64,000 nt of DNA from Leuconostoc mesenteroides subsp. mesenteroides ATCC 8293 (lineage in GTDB: Bacteria > Bacillota > Bacilli > Lactobacillales > Lactobacillaceae): contig NC_008531.1 of NCBI RefSeq assembly GCF_000014445.1, forward strand, positions 155,001 through 219,000, written 5' to 3'. Both the position numbers and the translations under genes were made by a program. The notes beneath the pieces are model-generated. The model was not told the origin of the DNA and searched no databases. It saw nothing but the letters and a program-made list of their open reading frames with translations. The first letter of the stretch is position 1. Each line of letters begins with the position of its first letter. Shown here piece by piece: positions 1-9,799 of this stretch.

Positions 1-242
1 ATGGGTTAAAATGAGAACATCAGTTACCATAAGTAGCGCATTTTAGAAAATCATTGGTTGATGAAAAATGGTACGCGTGAAACTCCAGTAACAAACAGTT
101 TAGCAGGTAATGCTGCTCGGGATCGCCGTTATTGATAATGAAGTGTTATGGTTTATTTATATAATCATAAAAATTGGGTGGTACCACGGAAATGCGTTTT
201 TCGTCCCTTGTTTAGCGACAAGAGAAGAACGCGTTTTTTATT
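1..242 (+). promoter_or_regulatory. T-box riboswitch leader of serS (tRNA-Ser sensing), possibly missing its 5' end
   Basis: The T-box sequence TTGGGTGGTACCACGG lies at 174-189. A Rho-independent terminator follows: ATGCGTT pairs with AACGCGT, an inner CTTG/CAAG closes the loop, and a T-run ends near 242. Upstream is a Stem I-like region with a GGTTG element near 55-60. A likely specifier codon is TCC at 84-86 followed by A87; AGT at 87-89 is the alternative, and both read serine. Uncharged tRNA-Ser would stabilise the antiterminator and allow serS transcription. The promoter may lie before the window. Confidence 0.9.
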
Positions 243-265
243 TTATGAAAAAGAGGACATATTAA

Positions 266-1573
266 ATGTTAGATATACGTTATATGCGTAAAAACAGCGC
301 AGAAGTCAAGCAACGTTTAGAATACCGTGGCGTTAACCCAGAAACAATTGACGAGTTATTGGAACTTGACCAAAAACGACGGGATTTGATCCAAAAAGTT
401 GAGTCTCTTAAAGCACAACGTAATGATGTATCAGATAAAATTGCTTTTGCTAAGCGTCAAAAAGAAGATGCTAGTGAAGCAATTTTGCAAATGAAGCAAG
501 TCGGGGCAGATATTAAGAGTCTTGATAATGAGCAAACATTGCTGGATGAACAGGTTCGAGAAATCGCTGCTCATTTGCCAAACATGGCTGCTTTTGATGT
601 ACCAGTTGGGCCAGATGAATCTGCTAACGTAGAACAACGAAAGTGGGCCCCAGAGGAATATGGATCACGTCCGCATGCCTTAGAAGAAGCATCGTGGGTT
701 AAAGCTCATTATGAAATTGGAGAGAATCTGGGGATACTTGACTTTGAGAGAGGCGCAAAAGTTTCTGGTGCCCGCTTCTTATACTACGTTGGTGATGGGG
801 CAAGGCTTGAACGTGCTGTCTATAACTTTATGTTAGATGAGCATAGGCAAGAAGGTTACACTGAAATGATCACGCCGATTGTGGTGAATGATTCAGCAAT
901 GTTTGGAACAGGACAATATCCAAAGTTTCAAGATGATGCTTATCGTGTAGAAGGATTGAATCAAACATATATTCCAACAGCGGAAGTCCCTTTGACTAAC
1001 TATTATTCAGGTGAAGAATTGCCAAGTGAGGACTTACCAATCAAGTTCACTGCGCTGTCACCTTCTTTCCGTAAAGAAGCGGGATCGGCAGGTAAAGATA
1101 CGCGTGGATTAATCCGTTTGCATCAATTTAATAAGGTTGAAATGGTTAAATTTACCAAACCAGAAGATTCTTACGAAGAATTAGAAAAGATGACACTAGA
1201 TGCGGAAAACATTTTACAAAAATTGAATTTGCCTTATCATGTGATTGTATTGTCAACAGGCGACATGGGATTCTCAGCAGCAAAAACATATGATATTGAG
1301 GTCTGGATGCCACAGCAGAACGTTTATCGAGAAATTTCTTCAGTATCAAACACTGAAGATTTCCAAGCCCGTCGAATGCACATTACCTATCGTGATGCAG
1401 ATAATAAGTTACAGCTTGTGCATACATTAAATGGTTCTGGTCTAGCAGTAGGGCGAACAGTAGCGGCTATTTTAGAAAACTATCAAAATGAGGATGGTTC
1501 AGTAACTATTCCAGAAGTTTTGCGACCTTATTTAGCCGGACAAGAGAAGCTTGAACCAACAACACACCATTAA
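266..1573 (+). CDS. serS: Seryl-tRNA synthetase
   Basis: The protein has 435 aa, the normal length for bacterial SerRS, and charges tRNA-Ser with serine in the cytoplasm. Residues about 27-105 form the helical arm that binds the long variable arm of tRNA-Ser. The class II core shows the TAEVPLTN block near residue 238, motif 2 ([14 protein letters not shown], about 268-281) and motif 3 ([15 protein letters not shown], near 392). The ATG is preceded by AAGAGGAC. The gene sits behind a serine-type T-box leader, so its expression should follow tRNA-Ser charging. A short hairpin with a T-run ends the transcript before secA. Confidence 0.97.
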   Translation: MLDIRYMRKNSAEVKQRLEYRGVNPETIDELLELDQKRRDLIQKVESLKAQRNDVSDKIAFAKRQKEDASEAILQMKQVGADIKSLDNEQTLLDEQVREIAAHLPNMAAFDVPVGPDESANVEQRKWAPEEYGSRPHALEEASWVKAHYEIGENLGILDFERGAKVSGARFLYYVGDGARLERAVYNFMLDEHRQEGYTEMITPIVVNDSAMFGTGQYPKFQDDAYRVEGLNQTYIPTAEVPLTNYYSGEELPSEDLPIKFTALSPSFRKEAGSAGKDTRGLIRLHQFNKVEMVKFTKPEDSYEELEKMTLDAENILQKLNLPYHVIVLSTGDMGFSAAKTYDIEVWMPQQNVYREISSVSNTEDFQARRMHITYRDADNKLQLVHTLNGSGLAVGRTVAAILENYQNEDGSVTIPEVLRPYLAGQEKLEPTTHH

Positions 1574-1581
1574 TTCAAAGG

Positions 1582-1609
1582 AAGGGTCTATATTTTGGAC
1601 TCTTTTTTT
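1582..1609 (+). terminator. Rho-independent terminator of serS
   Basis: AAGGGTC at 1582-1588 pairs with GACTCTT at 1598-1604 (one G-T wobble), and the arm runs into a seven-T tract. The T-tract also provides the upstream part of the secA promoter region. Confidence 0.7.
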
Positions 1610-1629
1610 GGTATAATTAGTCATATAAT
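1609..1629 (+). promoter_or_regulatory. Extended -10 promoter(s) of secA
   Basis: TGGTATAAT at 1609-1617 is a perfect extended -10 (TGnTATAAT). A second TATAAT lies at 1624-1629. No good -35 hexamer is seen at 16-18 nt; the TTGGAC at 1595 is too close. The leader to the secA ATG is about 80-85 nt. Confidence 0.6.
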
Positions 1630-1667
1630 ACACATATTTTGCAGTAATATACAAAAAATAGATTTTA

Positions 1668-1708
1668 GAGGAGAAACGAGCGAACTTACTACTCGCACGT
1701 TAAAAGTA
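1668..1708 (+). promoter_or_regulatory. secA ribosome binding region with a hairpin between SD and start
   Basis: The only good Shine-Dalgarno, GAGGAG at 1668-1673, lies 35 nt before the ATG at 1709. Between them CGAGCGA (1677-1683) can pair with TCGCACG (1693-1699), six pairs with one mismatch and a 9-nt loop. Folding would leave about 12 unpaired nt between SD and ATG. This is an inference from the sequence. Confidence 0.45.
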
Positions 1709-4120
1709 ATGGCCAATCCAATACGTAAATTAGTTGATAATTCAAAGCAACAACTAAAGAAATTAAATAAAATTGCCGATCAAGTCGAAAGTTATGCAGA
1801 CACCATGGCTAGCATGTCAGATAGTGAGTTACAGGCTAAAACTGGAGAATTCAAGTCAAAAATTGCTGATGCAATTGATGGTATTGAGGACAAGGATAAG
1901 CAAAATAAGGCTTTGGCAAAAGTTTTAGACGAGCTGTTACCAGAAGCTTTTGCTGTGGCGCGGGAGGGAGCTAAACGAGTTCTTGGTTTGTATCCTTTCC
2001 ATGTTCAAATCATGGGATCCATCGTATTACACGGTGGAAATTTAGCTGAAATGCGCACAGGTGAAGGTAAAACCTTGACAGCAACAATGGCTGTTTATTT
2101 AAATGCGTTATCAGGTCGCGGTGTGCATGTTGTTACAGTGAACGATTATTTATCCGCTCGAGATGCGGAACAAATGGGTCAATTATACAATTGGCTTGGA
2201 TTGACAGTCGGTGTCAATGTTGGTGATGCGCCAGCAGAAGAAAAGCGTGCTGCTTACAACGCTGATATCACTTATTCTACCAACTTTAACATCGGGTTTG
2301 ATTACCTACGTGATAACATGGTACGACGCGCAGACGAGCGTGTTATGCAACGAGGATTGAACTTTGCACTTATCGATGAAGCAGATTCAATTTTGATTGA
2401 TACGGCACGTACACCTTTGATTATTTCTGGACCAGGTTCAGGAGTCTCCCAACTTTATGCTCGCGCTGACCGTTTCGTGAAAACTTTGCAACGTGATGAG
2501 GACTTTAAGGTTGATGAAGAAGCCAAGGCGACTTTGTTAACACCTGAAGGAATTCACAAAGGCGAGATATTCTTTAACTTGAATAACTTATATGATGCTG
2601 ACGATACAGCCTTAACGCATCATATTGACCAAGCCTTGCGGGCTAATTTTAATTACATTAAAGATAAGGATTATGTCGTTCAAGATGGCGAGGTTAAGTT
2701 GATTGATCAGTCAACGGGCCGTATTTCTGAAGGAACACGTTTATCAGACGGTTTGCACCAAGCTATTGAAGCTAAAGAAAACGTCGAGATTCAAGAAGAA
2801 AATAAATCAATGGCGCAAATTACTTATCAAAATTTGTTCCGTATGTATAAGAAACTTTCAGGTATGACTGGAACCGCTAAAACTGAGGAAGAAGAATTAC
2901 GTGAAATTTACAATATGGAAGTAATCAGTATTCCTACGAACCGTCCTGTTAGACGTGTGGATAAACCTGATTTGCTTTATACGTCTATTCGTGCCAAGTA
3001 TAATGCGGTTGTTAAATTGATTGTTGAATTGCATGAAAAGGGACAACCTATCTTAATTGGTACGGGATCTGTCGAAGATTCAGAATTATTATCAAAAATA
3101 TTGATGACGAAAAATTTGCCTCACAATGTTTTAAATGCCAAAAACAATGCCAAAGAAGCTGAGATTATTGCTAATGCCGGACAGCGTGGTGCAATAACTG
3201 TTGCAACCAACATGGCTGGTAGAGGGACTGATATTAAACTTGGTCCTGGTGTTGCGGAACTCGGTGGGTTAGTTGTTATTGCCACAGAACGTCATGAATC
3301 ACGACGTATTGATAATCAGTTACGTGGTCGTGCAGGACGTCAGGGAGATGAAGGCTTTTCACAATTCTTTCTTTCATTGGAAGATGATTTGATGATTCGT
3401 TTTGGTGCTGAACGTGTCCGCTTGATGATGCAGAGAATGAATTTGGATGAAGATACAGTGATTACCAATCGGTTTATTACTCGTTCTGTCGAATCAGCCC
3501 AAAAACGTGTTGAAGGAAACAACTATGATACACGTAAAAATGTTTTGCAGTACGATGATGTTGTACGTGAACAACGTGAATTGATTTATCATGAACGTGA
3601 TGTTGTCATTGATGAATCAGAGTCATTGGAATGGGTTTTGATGCCAATGGTTGAACGTACTATTAACCGTGTCGTGGATGCTCAAACGAAAGAGAAGAAG
3701 TCATCCGATTGGAATCTGCCGCAAATTGTTGCTTTTGTTGGCAATGCCCTAGCACATGATGATGCCGTTACAGTGCAACAACTGCAGGGATTGACTCGTG
3801 ATGAAATCAAAGCAAAATTATTAGAGCTAGCGAAGTTGAATTATAAAGAAAAGCAAAGCCAGCTTTATGATCCAGAACAAATGTTGGAGTTCGAGAAAGT
3901 TGTTATTTTGAGAGCAGTTGATCAACACTGGACAGATCATATAGATTCTCTTGATCGGTTGCGTCAAGGTGTTGGTTTACGTGGATATGGACAATTAAAT
4001 CCACTCATCGAATATCAAAGCGAAGCATTTGCGAACTTTCAAAAAATGATTGCAGATGTTGAATATGACACAACACGCACATTTATGAAAGCTGAAATTC
4101 GTCAGAATTTACGTTCTTAA
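1709..4120 (+). CDS. secA: Preprotein translocase ATPase SecA
   Basis: SecA is the motor that pushes unfolded preproteins through SecYEG at the membrane. The frame is open upstream to 1595, but homologues begin at MANPIRKLV, so the ATG at 1709 is chosen, giving 803 aa. Walker A (MRTGEGKT) ends near residue 122, the DEAD-type LIDEADS follows near 220, and helicase motif VI-like [11 protein letters not shown] is present. The protein ends [11 protein letters not shown], so the C-terminal zinc-binding tail found in some SecA proteins is absent. The partner secY is also in this window. Its SD is unusually far from the start, with a hairpin between. A terminator follows before prfB. Confidence 0.95.
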   Translation: MANPIRKLVDNSKQQLKKLNKIADQVESYADTMASMSDSELQAKTGEFKSKIADAIDGIEDKDKQNKALAKVLDELLPEAFAVAREGAKRVLGLYPFHVQIMGSIVLHGGNLAEMRTGEGKTLTATMAVYLNALSGRGVHVVTVNDYLSARDAEQMGQLYNWLGLTVGVNVGDAPAEEKRAAYNADITYSTNFNIGFDYLRDNMVRRADERVMQRGLNFALIDEADSILIDTARTPLIISGPGSGVSQLYARADRFVKTLQRDEDFKVDEEAKATLLTPEGIHKGEIFFNLNNLYDADDTALTHHIDQALRANFNYIKDKDYVVQDGEVKLIDQSTGRISEGTRLSDGLHQAIEAKENVEIQEENKSMAQITYQNLFRMYKKLSGMTGTAKTEEEELREIYNMEVISIPTNRPVRRVDKPDLLYTSIRAKYNAVVKLIVELHEKGQPILIGTGSVEDSELLSKILMTKNLPHNVLNAKNNAKEAEIIANAGQRGAITVATNMAGRGTDIKLGPGVAELGGLVVIATERHESRRIDNQLRGRAGRQGDEGFSQFFLSLEDDLMIRFGAERVRLMMQRMNLDEDTVITNRFITRSVESAQKRVEGNNYDTRKNVLQYDDVVREQRELIYHERDVVIDESESLEWVLMPMVERTINRVVDAQTKEKKSSDWNLPQIVAFVGNALAHDDAVTVQQLQGLTRDEIKAKLLELAKLNYKEKQSQLYDPEQMLEFEKVVILRAVDQHWTDHIDSLDRLRQGVGLRGYGQLNPLIEYQSEAFANFQKMIADVEYDTTRTFMKAEIRQNLRS

Positions 4121-4130
4121 TATACAAATA

Positions 4131-4158
4131 AAAGCGAACTTTGTTCGTTTTTATTTTG
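4131..4158 (+). terminator. Rho-independent terminator between secA and prfB
   Basis: AAAGCGAAC (4131-4139), loop TTT, then GTTCGTTTT form about nine pairs followed by a T-rich stretch. The prfB SD lies directly after it. Confidence 0.7.
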
Positions 4159-4170
4159 AAAGGAATTAAT

Positions 4171-5289
4171 ATGGAAATTATCGATGCAAAGCATGCCGTC
4201 AGTGATATGCAGGAGAATATCGAACGTTTTCGCGGAACGCTCGATATGGAAGCACTTACGGAAGAAATTGCTGATTATGAAAATCGTATGACGGAACCTG
4301 ATTTTTGGAACGACAATGAAAAAGCGCAAAAGGTTATTGAAGAAAATAATGTTTTAAAAAATCGTCGTGATTCATTTTTGAATTTAACAAATCAAGTTGA
4401 AGAATTAGAACTATTAATAGAAATGGCTGTGGAAGATCCTGAGGATGAGGACACGCTAGGTGAACTTGAAGCAGGGGTTGCGAAGGCGCAAAAAGATATT
4501 GATGCTTATAATTTAGAGCAACTATTAACTGAGCCGTATGATGCAAATAATGCCATTTTAGAAATTCATCCAGGTTCTGGTGGTACTGAGTCGACAGACT
4601 GGGGTGCTAACCTATATCGTATGTACACGCGTTGGGCACAGCAACATGATTTTCAAGTTGAAACCTTAGATTATCATGCAGGAGATGAAGCGGGTATTGA
4701 TAGTGCAACGATTAAAGTAACTGGACATAATGCCTATGGCTTTTTACGAAGCGAAAAAGGTGTGCACCGTTTCGTAAGAATTTCTCCTTTTGATAGCGCT
4801 GGTCGACGTCATACGAGTTTCGTATCAGTTGATGTAATGCCTGAGCTAGACGATTCAATTGAGGTTGAGGTACGTGATGATGATGTTAAAATGGATGTGT
4901 TCCGTTCTGGTGGCGCCGGTGGACAAAACGTCAACAAAGTTTCAACAGGTGTTCGTCTAACGCATGAACCGACAGGAATTGTTGTTTCATCAACTGTAGA
5001 GCGTACTCAGTATGGTAACCGTGATTATGCCATGCGTCTGTTGAAAAGTAAGCTATACCAGTTGGAATTAGAGAAAAAAGAAGCTGAGCGTGCGGCGTTG
5101 ACAGGCGAAAAAATGGAAAATGGTTGGGGATCACAGATTCGCTCTTACGTTTTGCACCCCTATCAAATGGTTAAGGATCATCGAACAAATTATGAAACTA
5201 ACCAACCACAAGCAGTACTGGATGGTGATTTAGATCCTTTCATCAATGCGTACTTGCAGTGGCAGTTATCACTTAAAAATCCTAATTAA
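4171..5289 (+). CDS. prfB: Peptide chain release factor 2, without programmed frameshift
   Basis: RF2 recognises UGA and UAA stops and triggers release of the peptide. The codon-recognition tripeptide SPF is at residues 205-207 and the catalytic GGQ lies in GGAGGQN at 247-253. The start is the ATG at 4171 behind AAAGGAATT; the length is 372 aa. In many bacteria prfB needs a +1 shift at an in-frame UGA near codon 25. Here the matching site reads CTC GAT (4240-4245) and the frame is continuous, so this autoregulation is absent. The gene is flanked by terminators on both sides, so it is probably expressed alone or by read-through from secA. Confidence 0.96.
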   Translation: MEIIDAKHAVSDMQENIERFRGTLDMEALTEEIADYENRMTEPDFWNDNEKAQKVIEENNVLKNRRDSFLNLTNQVEELELLIEMAVEDPEDEDTLGELEAGVAKAQKDIDAYNLEQLLTEPYDANNAILEIHPGSGGTESTDWGANLYRMYTRWAQQHDFQVETLDYHAGDEAGIDSATIKVTGHNAYGFLRSEKGVHRFVRISPFDSAGRRHTSFVSVDVMPELDDSIEVEVRDDDVKMDVFRSGGAGGQNVNKVSTGVRLTHEPTGIVVSSTVERTQYGNRDYAMRLLKSKLYQLELEKKEAERAALTGEKMENGWGSQIRSYVLHPYQMVKDHRTNYETNQPQAVLDGDLDPFINAYLQWQLSLKNPN

Positions 5290-5294
5290 TAATT

Positions 5295-5322
5295 AGTCGA
5301 AACATTACTGTTTCGACTTTTT
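5295..5322 (+). terminator. Rho-independent terminator of prfB
   Basis: AGTCGAAAC (5295-5303) and GTTTCGACT (5310-5318) form a perfect 9-bp stem with a 6-nt loop, followed by TTTTT. Confidence 0.85.
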
Positions 5323-5359
5323 AAATTTTATAAGTATAAAATAGACTAAACAAAAAGAT

Positions 5360-5388
5360 TTCCTAATAAATGTTTAATAGGTTATAAT
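5360..5388 (+). promoter_or_regulatory. Promoter of clpC
   Basis: A perfect TATAAT is at 5383-5388; a weak TTCCTA lies 17 nt upstream at 5360-5365. No convincing CtsR heptad repeat is seen nearby. Confidence 0.5.
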
Positions 5389-5434
5389 ATAAGTCAATAT
5401 AAGACGTAGGCAGCCTAATTTTAAGGAGGCAAAC

Positions 5435-7915
5435 ATGGATAATAATTATACACCAAGTGCGCAAAATGTATTGGTTTTGGCACAGGAACAAGCAAAGTAT
5501 TTTAAGCACCAAGCTGTGGGTACAGAACATCTTTTACTCGCCCTAGCAATAGAAAAAGAAGGCATCGCCAGTAAGATATTAGGTCAGTTTAATGTTATGG
5601 ACGATGATATTCGTGAGGAAATTGAACACTTTACAGGATATGGTATCACTAGTCGGTATGATAAAAACATCTATTTACCTTATTCACCAAAAGCGGCAGA
5701 TATTTTACATCAAGCGAATGAAGAGTTGCGTGCTTTAGCACAATCAAAAGTTGGAACAGAGCACATTTTGTTAGCTTTATTACAGGATGAAAGCATACTA
5801 TCTTCACGAATTTTACTAGCATTAGACGTTAATTTACAAGATATGCGTCGTGCAATTCTTCGAAAATTAGGCATTACTGATGTGCGGAAGCAAATGAAGC
5901 AACAGGAGAAGCAGCAAGCATCAGCGGGAACGCCTACTTTAGATGGATTGGCACGTGATTTGACTCAAATGGCGCGAGACAACAAAATTGATCCAGTAAT
6001 CGGTCGCCCAAAGGAGGTTCGTCGTGTTATACAAATACTATCCAGACGAACAAAAAATAATCCTGTATTGATTGGAGAACCTGGTGTTGGAAAAACTGCC
6101 ATTGCTGAAGGACTGGCACAAAAAATCGTAGACGGTGAAGTACCTGAAAACTTAGCCAAGAAACGGTTGATGGCATTGGACATGGGGTCACTGGTTGCAG
6201 GAACAAAATATCGTGGAGAATTTGAAGACCGATTAAAAAAAATCATTGAAGAAATTTATAATGATGGCGAGGTTATTCTATTTATCGATGAGTTGCATAC
6301 ATTGATTGGTGCAGGTGGCGCCGAAGGCGCCATTGATGCATCGAATATTTTAAAGCCAGCATTAGCACGTGGTGAATTGCAAACTTTGGGTGCTACGACA
6401 TTTGATGAGTATCAAAAATATGTCGAATCCGATGCAGCTTTAGAGCGCCGCTTTGCATCAGTAACAGTTGATGAACCAACTCAAGATGATGCTATTGCTA
6501 TTTTGAAAGGAATTCGTTCTCATTTTGAGAAACATCATCAAGTTCAGATTGATGATGCAGCTATTGAAGCGGCTGTGAAACTTTCGGCTCGCTATATTTC
6601 GGATAGATTTTTGCCCGATAAAGCCATTGATTTGATGGATGAAGCTGGAGCAAAAGTACGTATTGATGCCACTGGGAAAGCAACACCAATATCGAAAGCC
6701 AAGGTTCGTTTTGCAGAAGTTCAAGCGGAAAAAGAAGCTGCTATTACGTCATTGGACTTTGAAAAGGCAGCCCAGTTGCGCACTGAAGAGATGAAATTGA
6801 AGCAGAAACTGGCAAAGTCAGAAGCTAAAGATACTCAAAATAACCAAAAAGAAAATGCTGAACGATATTCGCTTCATGTTACAGAAGAAGATATTGCTGA
6901 GGTTATTTCGCAACAAACCGGTGTGCCTGTTATGCAAATGGAAAAGAACGAGCAACAACGTTTGGTCAATTTGGAGTCAGTTCTGGGGCGCCGTGTTATT
7001 GGACAAAAGACAGCTATATCCGCAGTGGCTAGAGCAATTCGTCGTGCTCGTTCTGGATTAAAAGACCCTAGTCGCCCGATTGGTACATTTATGTTTTTGG
7101 GACCAACTGGTGTTGGAAAAACAGAACTAGCTAAAGCGTTAGCTGAAGCAATATTTGGCAGCGAAGATAACTTGATTCGAATTGACATGTCAGAGTATCA
7201 GGAACGTTGGTCATCTAGTCGTTTGATTGGTTCGGCACCCGGATATGTTGGTTACGACGAAGGTGGCCAATTAACGGAGCAGGTTCGTAATCATCCCTAT
7301 TCTGTTGTCCTATTGGATGAAGCGGAAAAAGCGCATCAAGACATCTTTAATTTAATGTTACAGGTGTTTGATGATGGTTATTTAACGGATTCAAAAGGAC
7401 GAAAGGTTGATTTCAAAAACACAATCATCATTATGACTTCCAATCTTGGTGCAACACGATTGCGTGATGAAAAATCAGTTGGGTTTGGTGCAGTTGATTT
7501 GAAGGACGATCACGAAGCAGTAGCTGCAAAAATACGTGAAACCTTAAAAGAAACATTCCGACCAGAATTTATTAACCGACTAGATGAAGCTATCGTGTTT
7601 GAAAGTTTGACGAAGCCTGAATTGCATGAAATTGTCAAGCTAATGAGTCGTTCAGTTCTACAGCGTGTTGCTGAGCAAGGTATCAGTGTTAAGATAACAC
7701 CAGCAGCAATTGACGTAGTAGCTTCAGCGGGATTTGATCCCGAATATGGTGCGCGTCCAATTAGACGTGCACTCCAAACTAAAGTTGAAGATGCATTAAG
7801 TGAAGAATTACTGCGAGGTAATATCACAACTGATGATGCGGTAACGATTGGTGCCAAAAATGGTGAAATCAGAATTAGCACAAAGCCATTAAAGAAAGAT
7901 ACGACAAAAGCGTAA
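5435..7915 (+). CDS. clpC: ATP-dependent Clp protease ATP-binding subunit ClpC
   Basis: A class I Hsp100 unfoldase that feeds substrates to ClpP. The 826 aa show the double Clp N domain (about 1-150), AAA module 1 with Walker A GEPGVGKT near 214-221, a UVR-type middle segment ([14 protein letters not shown], near 440) and AAA module 2 with GPTGVGKT near 556-563, then the ClpB-D2 C-terminal domain. The UVR segment and lack of an N-terminal zinc finger favour ClpC over ClpE. The start has AAGGAGG eight bases upstream. It is monocistronic: the usual ctsR-mcsA-mcsB neighbours are absent and the next gene converges. Confidence 0.93.
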   Translation: MDNNYTPSAQNVLVLAQEQAKYFKHQAVGTEHLLLALAIEKEGIASKILGQFNVMDDDIREEIEHFTGYGITSRYDKNIYLPYSPKAADILHQANEELRALAQSKVGTEHILLALLQDESILSSRILLALDVNLQDMRRAILRKLGITDVRKQMKQQEKQQASAGTPTLDGLARDLTQMARDNKIDPVIGRPKEVRRVIQILSRRTKNNPVLIGEPGVGKTAIAEGLAQKIVDGEVPENLAKKRLMALDMGSLVAGTKYRGEFEDRLKKIIEEIYNDGEVILFIDELHTLIGAGGAEGAIDASNILKPALARGELQTLGATTFDEYQKYVESDAALERRFASVTVDEPTQDDAIAILKGIRSHFEKHHQVQIDDAAIEAAVKLSARYISDRFLPDKAIDLMDEAGAKVRIDATGKATPISKAKVRFAEVQAEKEAAITSLDFEKAAQLRTEEMKLKQKLAKSEAKDTQNNQKENAERYSLHVTEEDIAEVISQQTGVPVMQMEKNEQQRLVNLESVLGRRVIGQKTAISAVARAIRRARSGLKDPSRPIGTFMFLGPTGVGKTELAKALAEAIFGSEDNLIRIDMSEYQERWSSSRLIGSAPGYVGYDEGGQLTEQVRNHPYSVVLLDEAEKAHQDIFNLMLQVFDDGYLTDSKGRKVDFKNTIIIMTSNLGATRLRDEKSVGFGAVDLKDDHEAVAAKIRETLKETFRPEFINRLDEAIVFESLTKPELHEIVKLMSRSVLQRVAEQGISVKITPAAIDVVASAGFDPEYGARPIRRALQTKVEDALSEELLRGNITTDDAVTIGAKNGEIRISTKPLKKDTTKA

Positions 7916-7919
7916 GTTT

Positions 7920-8579
7920 TTAAAGTAAAAATAATATGTAAAGATTAGTGATTACCCAACCACCGCTTAAAAACGGTACAAAGGGTAATCTTTTTTGTTG
8001 TGAGTATAATAGATAGAGTAAAGCCAGGCAACAACTGATGAGTAAAGTACAAGAAAAAATAACAGGCGTGTTTGATAGTACTAAACTTAGTAGTACCGGT
8101 ATATCACCACTGCCTAATGTGTGCCGATGTTTTACGAGAATTATAGATAAAATTAAAATGAGGACTGTTAAACACAGATGTGCAGCATCATGATGAAGTA
8201 TAAGTAGATAGCCTATCCAGGGGAATAAAATATTCGCGTGTATGCTTTGTTTCGAACAGTCTTCTAACGATAAAAATAATAATAAGACTCCTGTAATCCA
8301 AGTTACAGGTGTAGCCCATAAGAGTGTGCCAATTAATATGTAAGACAATTCAAAAATAGCATAGTAGTGACCAAAATGAGCATGACAATAGCGACATTTG
8401 TTGCGTAGAACACATGCCGAAATAACTGGTATAATATCAAACCAAGCTAAATTATGATCGCAATAAAAACAAAAAGAGCGTTGTATTTTCAAAGAGACAC
8501 TGTTGGACAACCGAGCCGCAGCACATATAATAGTTGAGACGATAATACTATTAAACAAAAAGACAAATATATTTTCCAT
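7920..8579 (-). CDS. comC: Prepilin peptidase, competence type (A24 family)
   Basis: A polytopic membrane aspartic protease that cleaves and methylates type IV-like prepilins; in Gram-positives it processes the ComG pseudopilins of the DNA-uptake machine. The N-terminal domain carries two CxxC pairs (C37/C40 and C62/C65). The catalytic aspartates are D107 (in SLEDC) and D159 (in LGSGD). The 219 aa are mostly hydrophobic. There is no Shine-Dalgarno before the ATG at 8579. Instead an element also found before comFA lies 15 nt upstream, suggesting competence-specific transcription. It converges on clpC, whose terminator lies inside this gene. No other pilin gene is in the window. Confidence 0.9.
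   Translation of the reverse strand: MENIFVFLFNSIIVSTIICAAARLSNSVSLKIQRSFCFYCDHNLAWFDIIPVISACVLRNKCRYCHAHFGHYYAIFELSYILIGTLLWATPVTWITGVLLLFLSLEDCSKQSIHANILFPWIGYLLILHHDAAHLCLTVLILILSIILVKHRHTLGSGDIPVLLSLVLSNTPVIFSCTLLISCCLALLYLLYSQQKRLPFVPFLSGGWVITNLYILFLL
7950..7996 (+). terminator. Terminator of clpC, embedded in the 3' end of comC
   Basis: GATTACCC (7950-7957) and GGGTAATC (7983-7990) form a perfect 8-bp stem, with a possible inner ACCG/CGGT stem, followed by six T. On the other strand the same bases encode the last residues of the prepilin peptidase. Confidence 0.8.
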
Positions 8580-8583
8580 AACT

Positions 8584-8611
8584 TATCATACGTTGTGGTA
8601 ATCATTTTTTC
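8584..8611 (-). promoter_or_regulatory. Putative competence-sigma promoter of comC
   Basis: Reading the minus strand, GAAA starts at 8611, AACGTATGATA starts at 8594 and the ATG at 8579. The spacings (17 and 15 nt) are identical to those in front of comFA. The core resembles the streptococcal cin-box TACGAATA (ACGnAT in common). There is no SD, so the mRNA may be leaderless or nearly so. Confidence 0.6.
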
Positions 8612-8639
8612 ATTTAGCATGGAAAGTTGTTAAAACCTA

Positions 8640-8667
8640 TTGACAACACGGCTCAAAATGGTATTAT
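8640..8667 (+). promoter_or_regulatory. Promoter of the str operon
   Basis: TTGACA (8640-8645), a 16-nt spacer and TATTAT (8662-8667) with an extended TGG just before the -10. This is a strong vegetative promoter giving a leader of about 155 nt before rpsL. Confidence 0.85.
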
Positions 8668-8686
8668 ATTGAACGTGCTTTTGAGT

Positions 8687-8750
8687 AATCTGTTCTGTGA
8701 CATCGTCACACTGTGCTGAACGGCGCTGTAAAGGCAATTGTCAGCAGATT
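8687..8750 (+). promoter_or_regulatory. Structured leader RNA of rpsL-rpsG
   Basis: Three nested pairings are seen. AATCT (8687-8691) pairs with AGATT (8746-8750). Inside it TGTGAC/GTCACA (8696-8701/8705-8710) is a perfect hairpin and GCTGA/TCAGC (8715-8719/8741-8745) a second one. This makes a compact three-way junction shortly after the promoter. A role in autoregulation by a ribosomal protein is an inference. Confidence 0.55.
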
Positions 8751-8831
8751 TTCAGTGATATGATTTTTGGAAATATAAAAATGATACACCTGGAACTGTG
8801 AAATTAATGAAAATTTAAAGGAGACTGTAGC

Positions 8832-9245
8832 ATGCCTACAATTAACCAACTGGTTCGTAAGCCACGTAAGTCAAAGGTTTCTAAGTCAAAATCACCTGCT
8901 TTGAACTTTGGCTACAACTCAATGAAGAAGAAGGCAACTAATAATGCTGCACCACAAAAGCGTGGTGTTGCTACTCGTGTTGGAACAATGACACCTAAGA
9001 AGCCTAACTCAGCTTTGCGTAAGTACGCCCGTGTGCGTCTTTCAAACTTATATGAAGTAACTGCATATATTCCAGGTATTGGACACAACTTGCAAGAACA
9101 CTCTGTTGTTTTGATTCGTGGTGGCCGTGTTAAGGATTTGCCTGGTGTACGTTACCACATTATCCGTGGGGCTTTGGATACTGCGGGCGTTGATGGTCGT
9201 ATGACTTCACGTTCAAAGTATGGCACAAAGGCACCAAAGAAGTAA
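8832..9245 (+). CDS. rpsL: 30S ribosomal protein S12
   Basis: S12 lies at the decoding centre of the 30S subunit. The 137 aa carry the hallmark block [19 protein letters not shown] and the [13 protein letters not shown] loop. Both lysines where streptomycin-resistance substitutions are known are unchanged, so the sequence is of the sensitive type. KYARV has Tyr where Val is usual. AAAGGAGACTG is the SD. It is the first gene of the str operon, 15 nt before rpsG, behind a strong promoter and a structured leader. Confidence 0.98.
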   Translation: MPTINQLVRKPRKSKVSKSKSPALNFGYNSMKKKATNNAAPQKRGVATRVGTMTPKKPNSALRKYARVRLSNLYEVTAYIPGIGHNLQEHSVVLIRGGRVKDLPGVRYHIIRGALDTAGVDGRMTSRSKYGTKAPKK

Positions 9246-9260
9246 GAAGGAGACTGACTA

Positions 9261-9731
9261 ATGCCACGTAAAGGTTATACTAAGCGTCAGGAAATTTTGC
9301 CTGACCCAATTTACAACTCAAAGCTCGTTTCACGTTTGATCAACAAGTTGATGCTTGATGGTAAGCGTGGTACAGCTTCAACAATTTTGTACGATGCTTT
9401 TGATCGTATCAAGGAAGCAACTGGTAACGATCCATTAGAAGTTTTCGAACAAGCTATGGAAAACATTATGCCAGTATTGGAAGTTAAGGCTCGCCGTGTT
9501 GGTGGTTCTAACTACCAAGTGCCAATCGAAGTTCGTCCAGATCGTCGTTCAACTTTGGGACTTCGCTGGTTAGTTAACTACTCACGTTTGCGTAACGAAC
9601 ATACAATGGATGAACGTTTAGCTAAAGAAATCATGGATGCCGCTAATGATACTGGCGCATCTGTAAAGAAGCGTGAAGACACACACAAGATGGCTGAAGC
9701 GAACCGTGCATTTGCACACTACCGTTGGTAA
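9261..9731 (+). CDS. rpsG: 30S ribosomal protein S7
   Basis: S7 nucleates assembly of the 30S head by binding the 3' domain of 16S rRNA and contacts the E-site tRNA. The 156 aa are standard, with the [19 protein letters not shown] core and the C-terminal [21 protein letters not shown] is the SD, starting within the rpsL stop region. Transcription from the rpsL promoter continues into it; a 160-nt gap with two hairpins separates it from fusA. Confidence 0.98.
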   Translation: MPRKGYTKRQEILPDPIYNSKLVSRLINKLMLDGKRGTASTILYDAFDRIKEATGNDPLEVFEQAMENIMPVLEVKARRVGGSNYQVPIEVRPDRRSTLGLRWLVNYSRLRNEHTMDERLAKEIMDAANDTGASVKKREDTHKMAEANRAFAHYRW

Positions 9732-9799
9732 AAATTTGATACTGAGGCTAGTAGATAATACAACCCTTGGTATGCAGATAGTGTACAATTGTCATAGAT

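Noticed and set aside
1595..1708. Longer N-terminus for SecA from TTG at 1595
   Set aside because: The stretch overlaps the serS terminator and secA promoter, has no SD and does not match SecA homologues, which begin at MANPIRK.
5390..5412. Possible CtsR operator before clpC (GTCAATATAAGAC)
   Set aside because: Only a partial match to the direct heptad repeat, and no ctsR gene is near.
9736..9759. TTGATA/GATAAT as a fusA promoter
   Set aside because: The spacer is about 12 nt.
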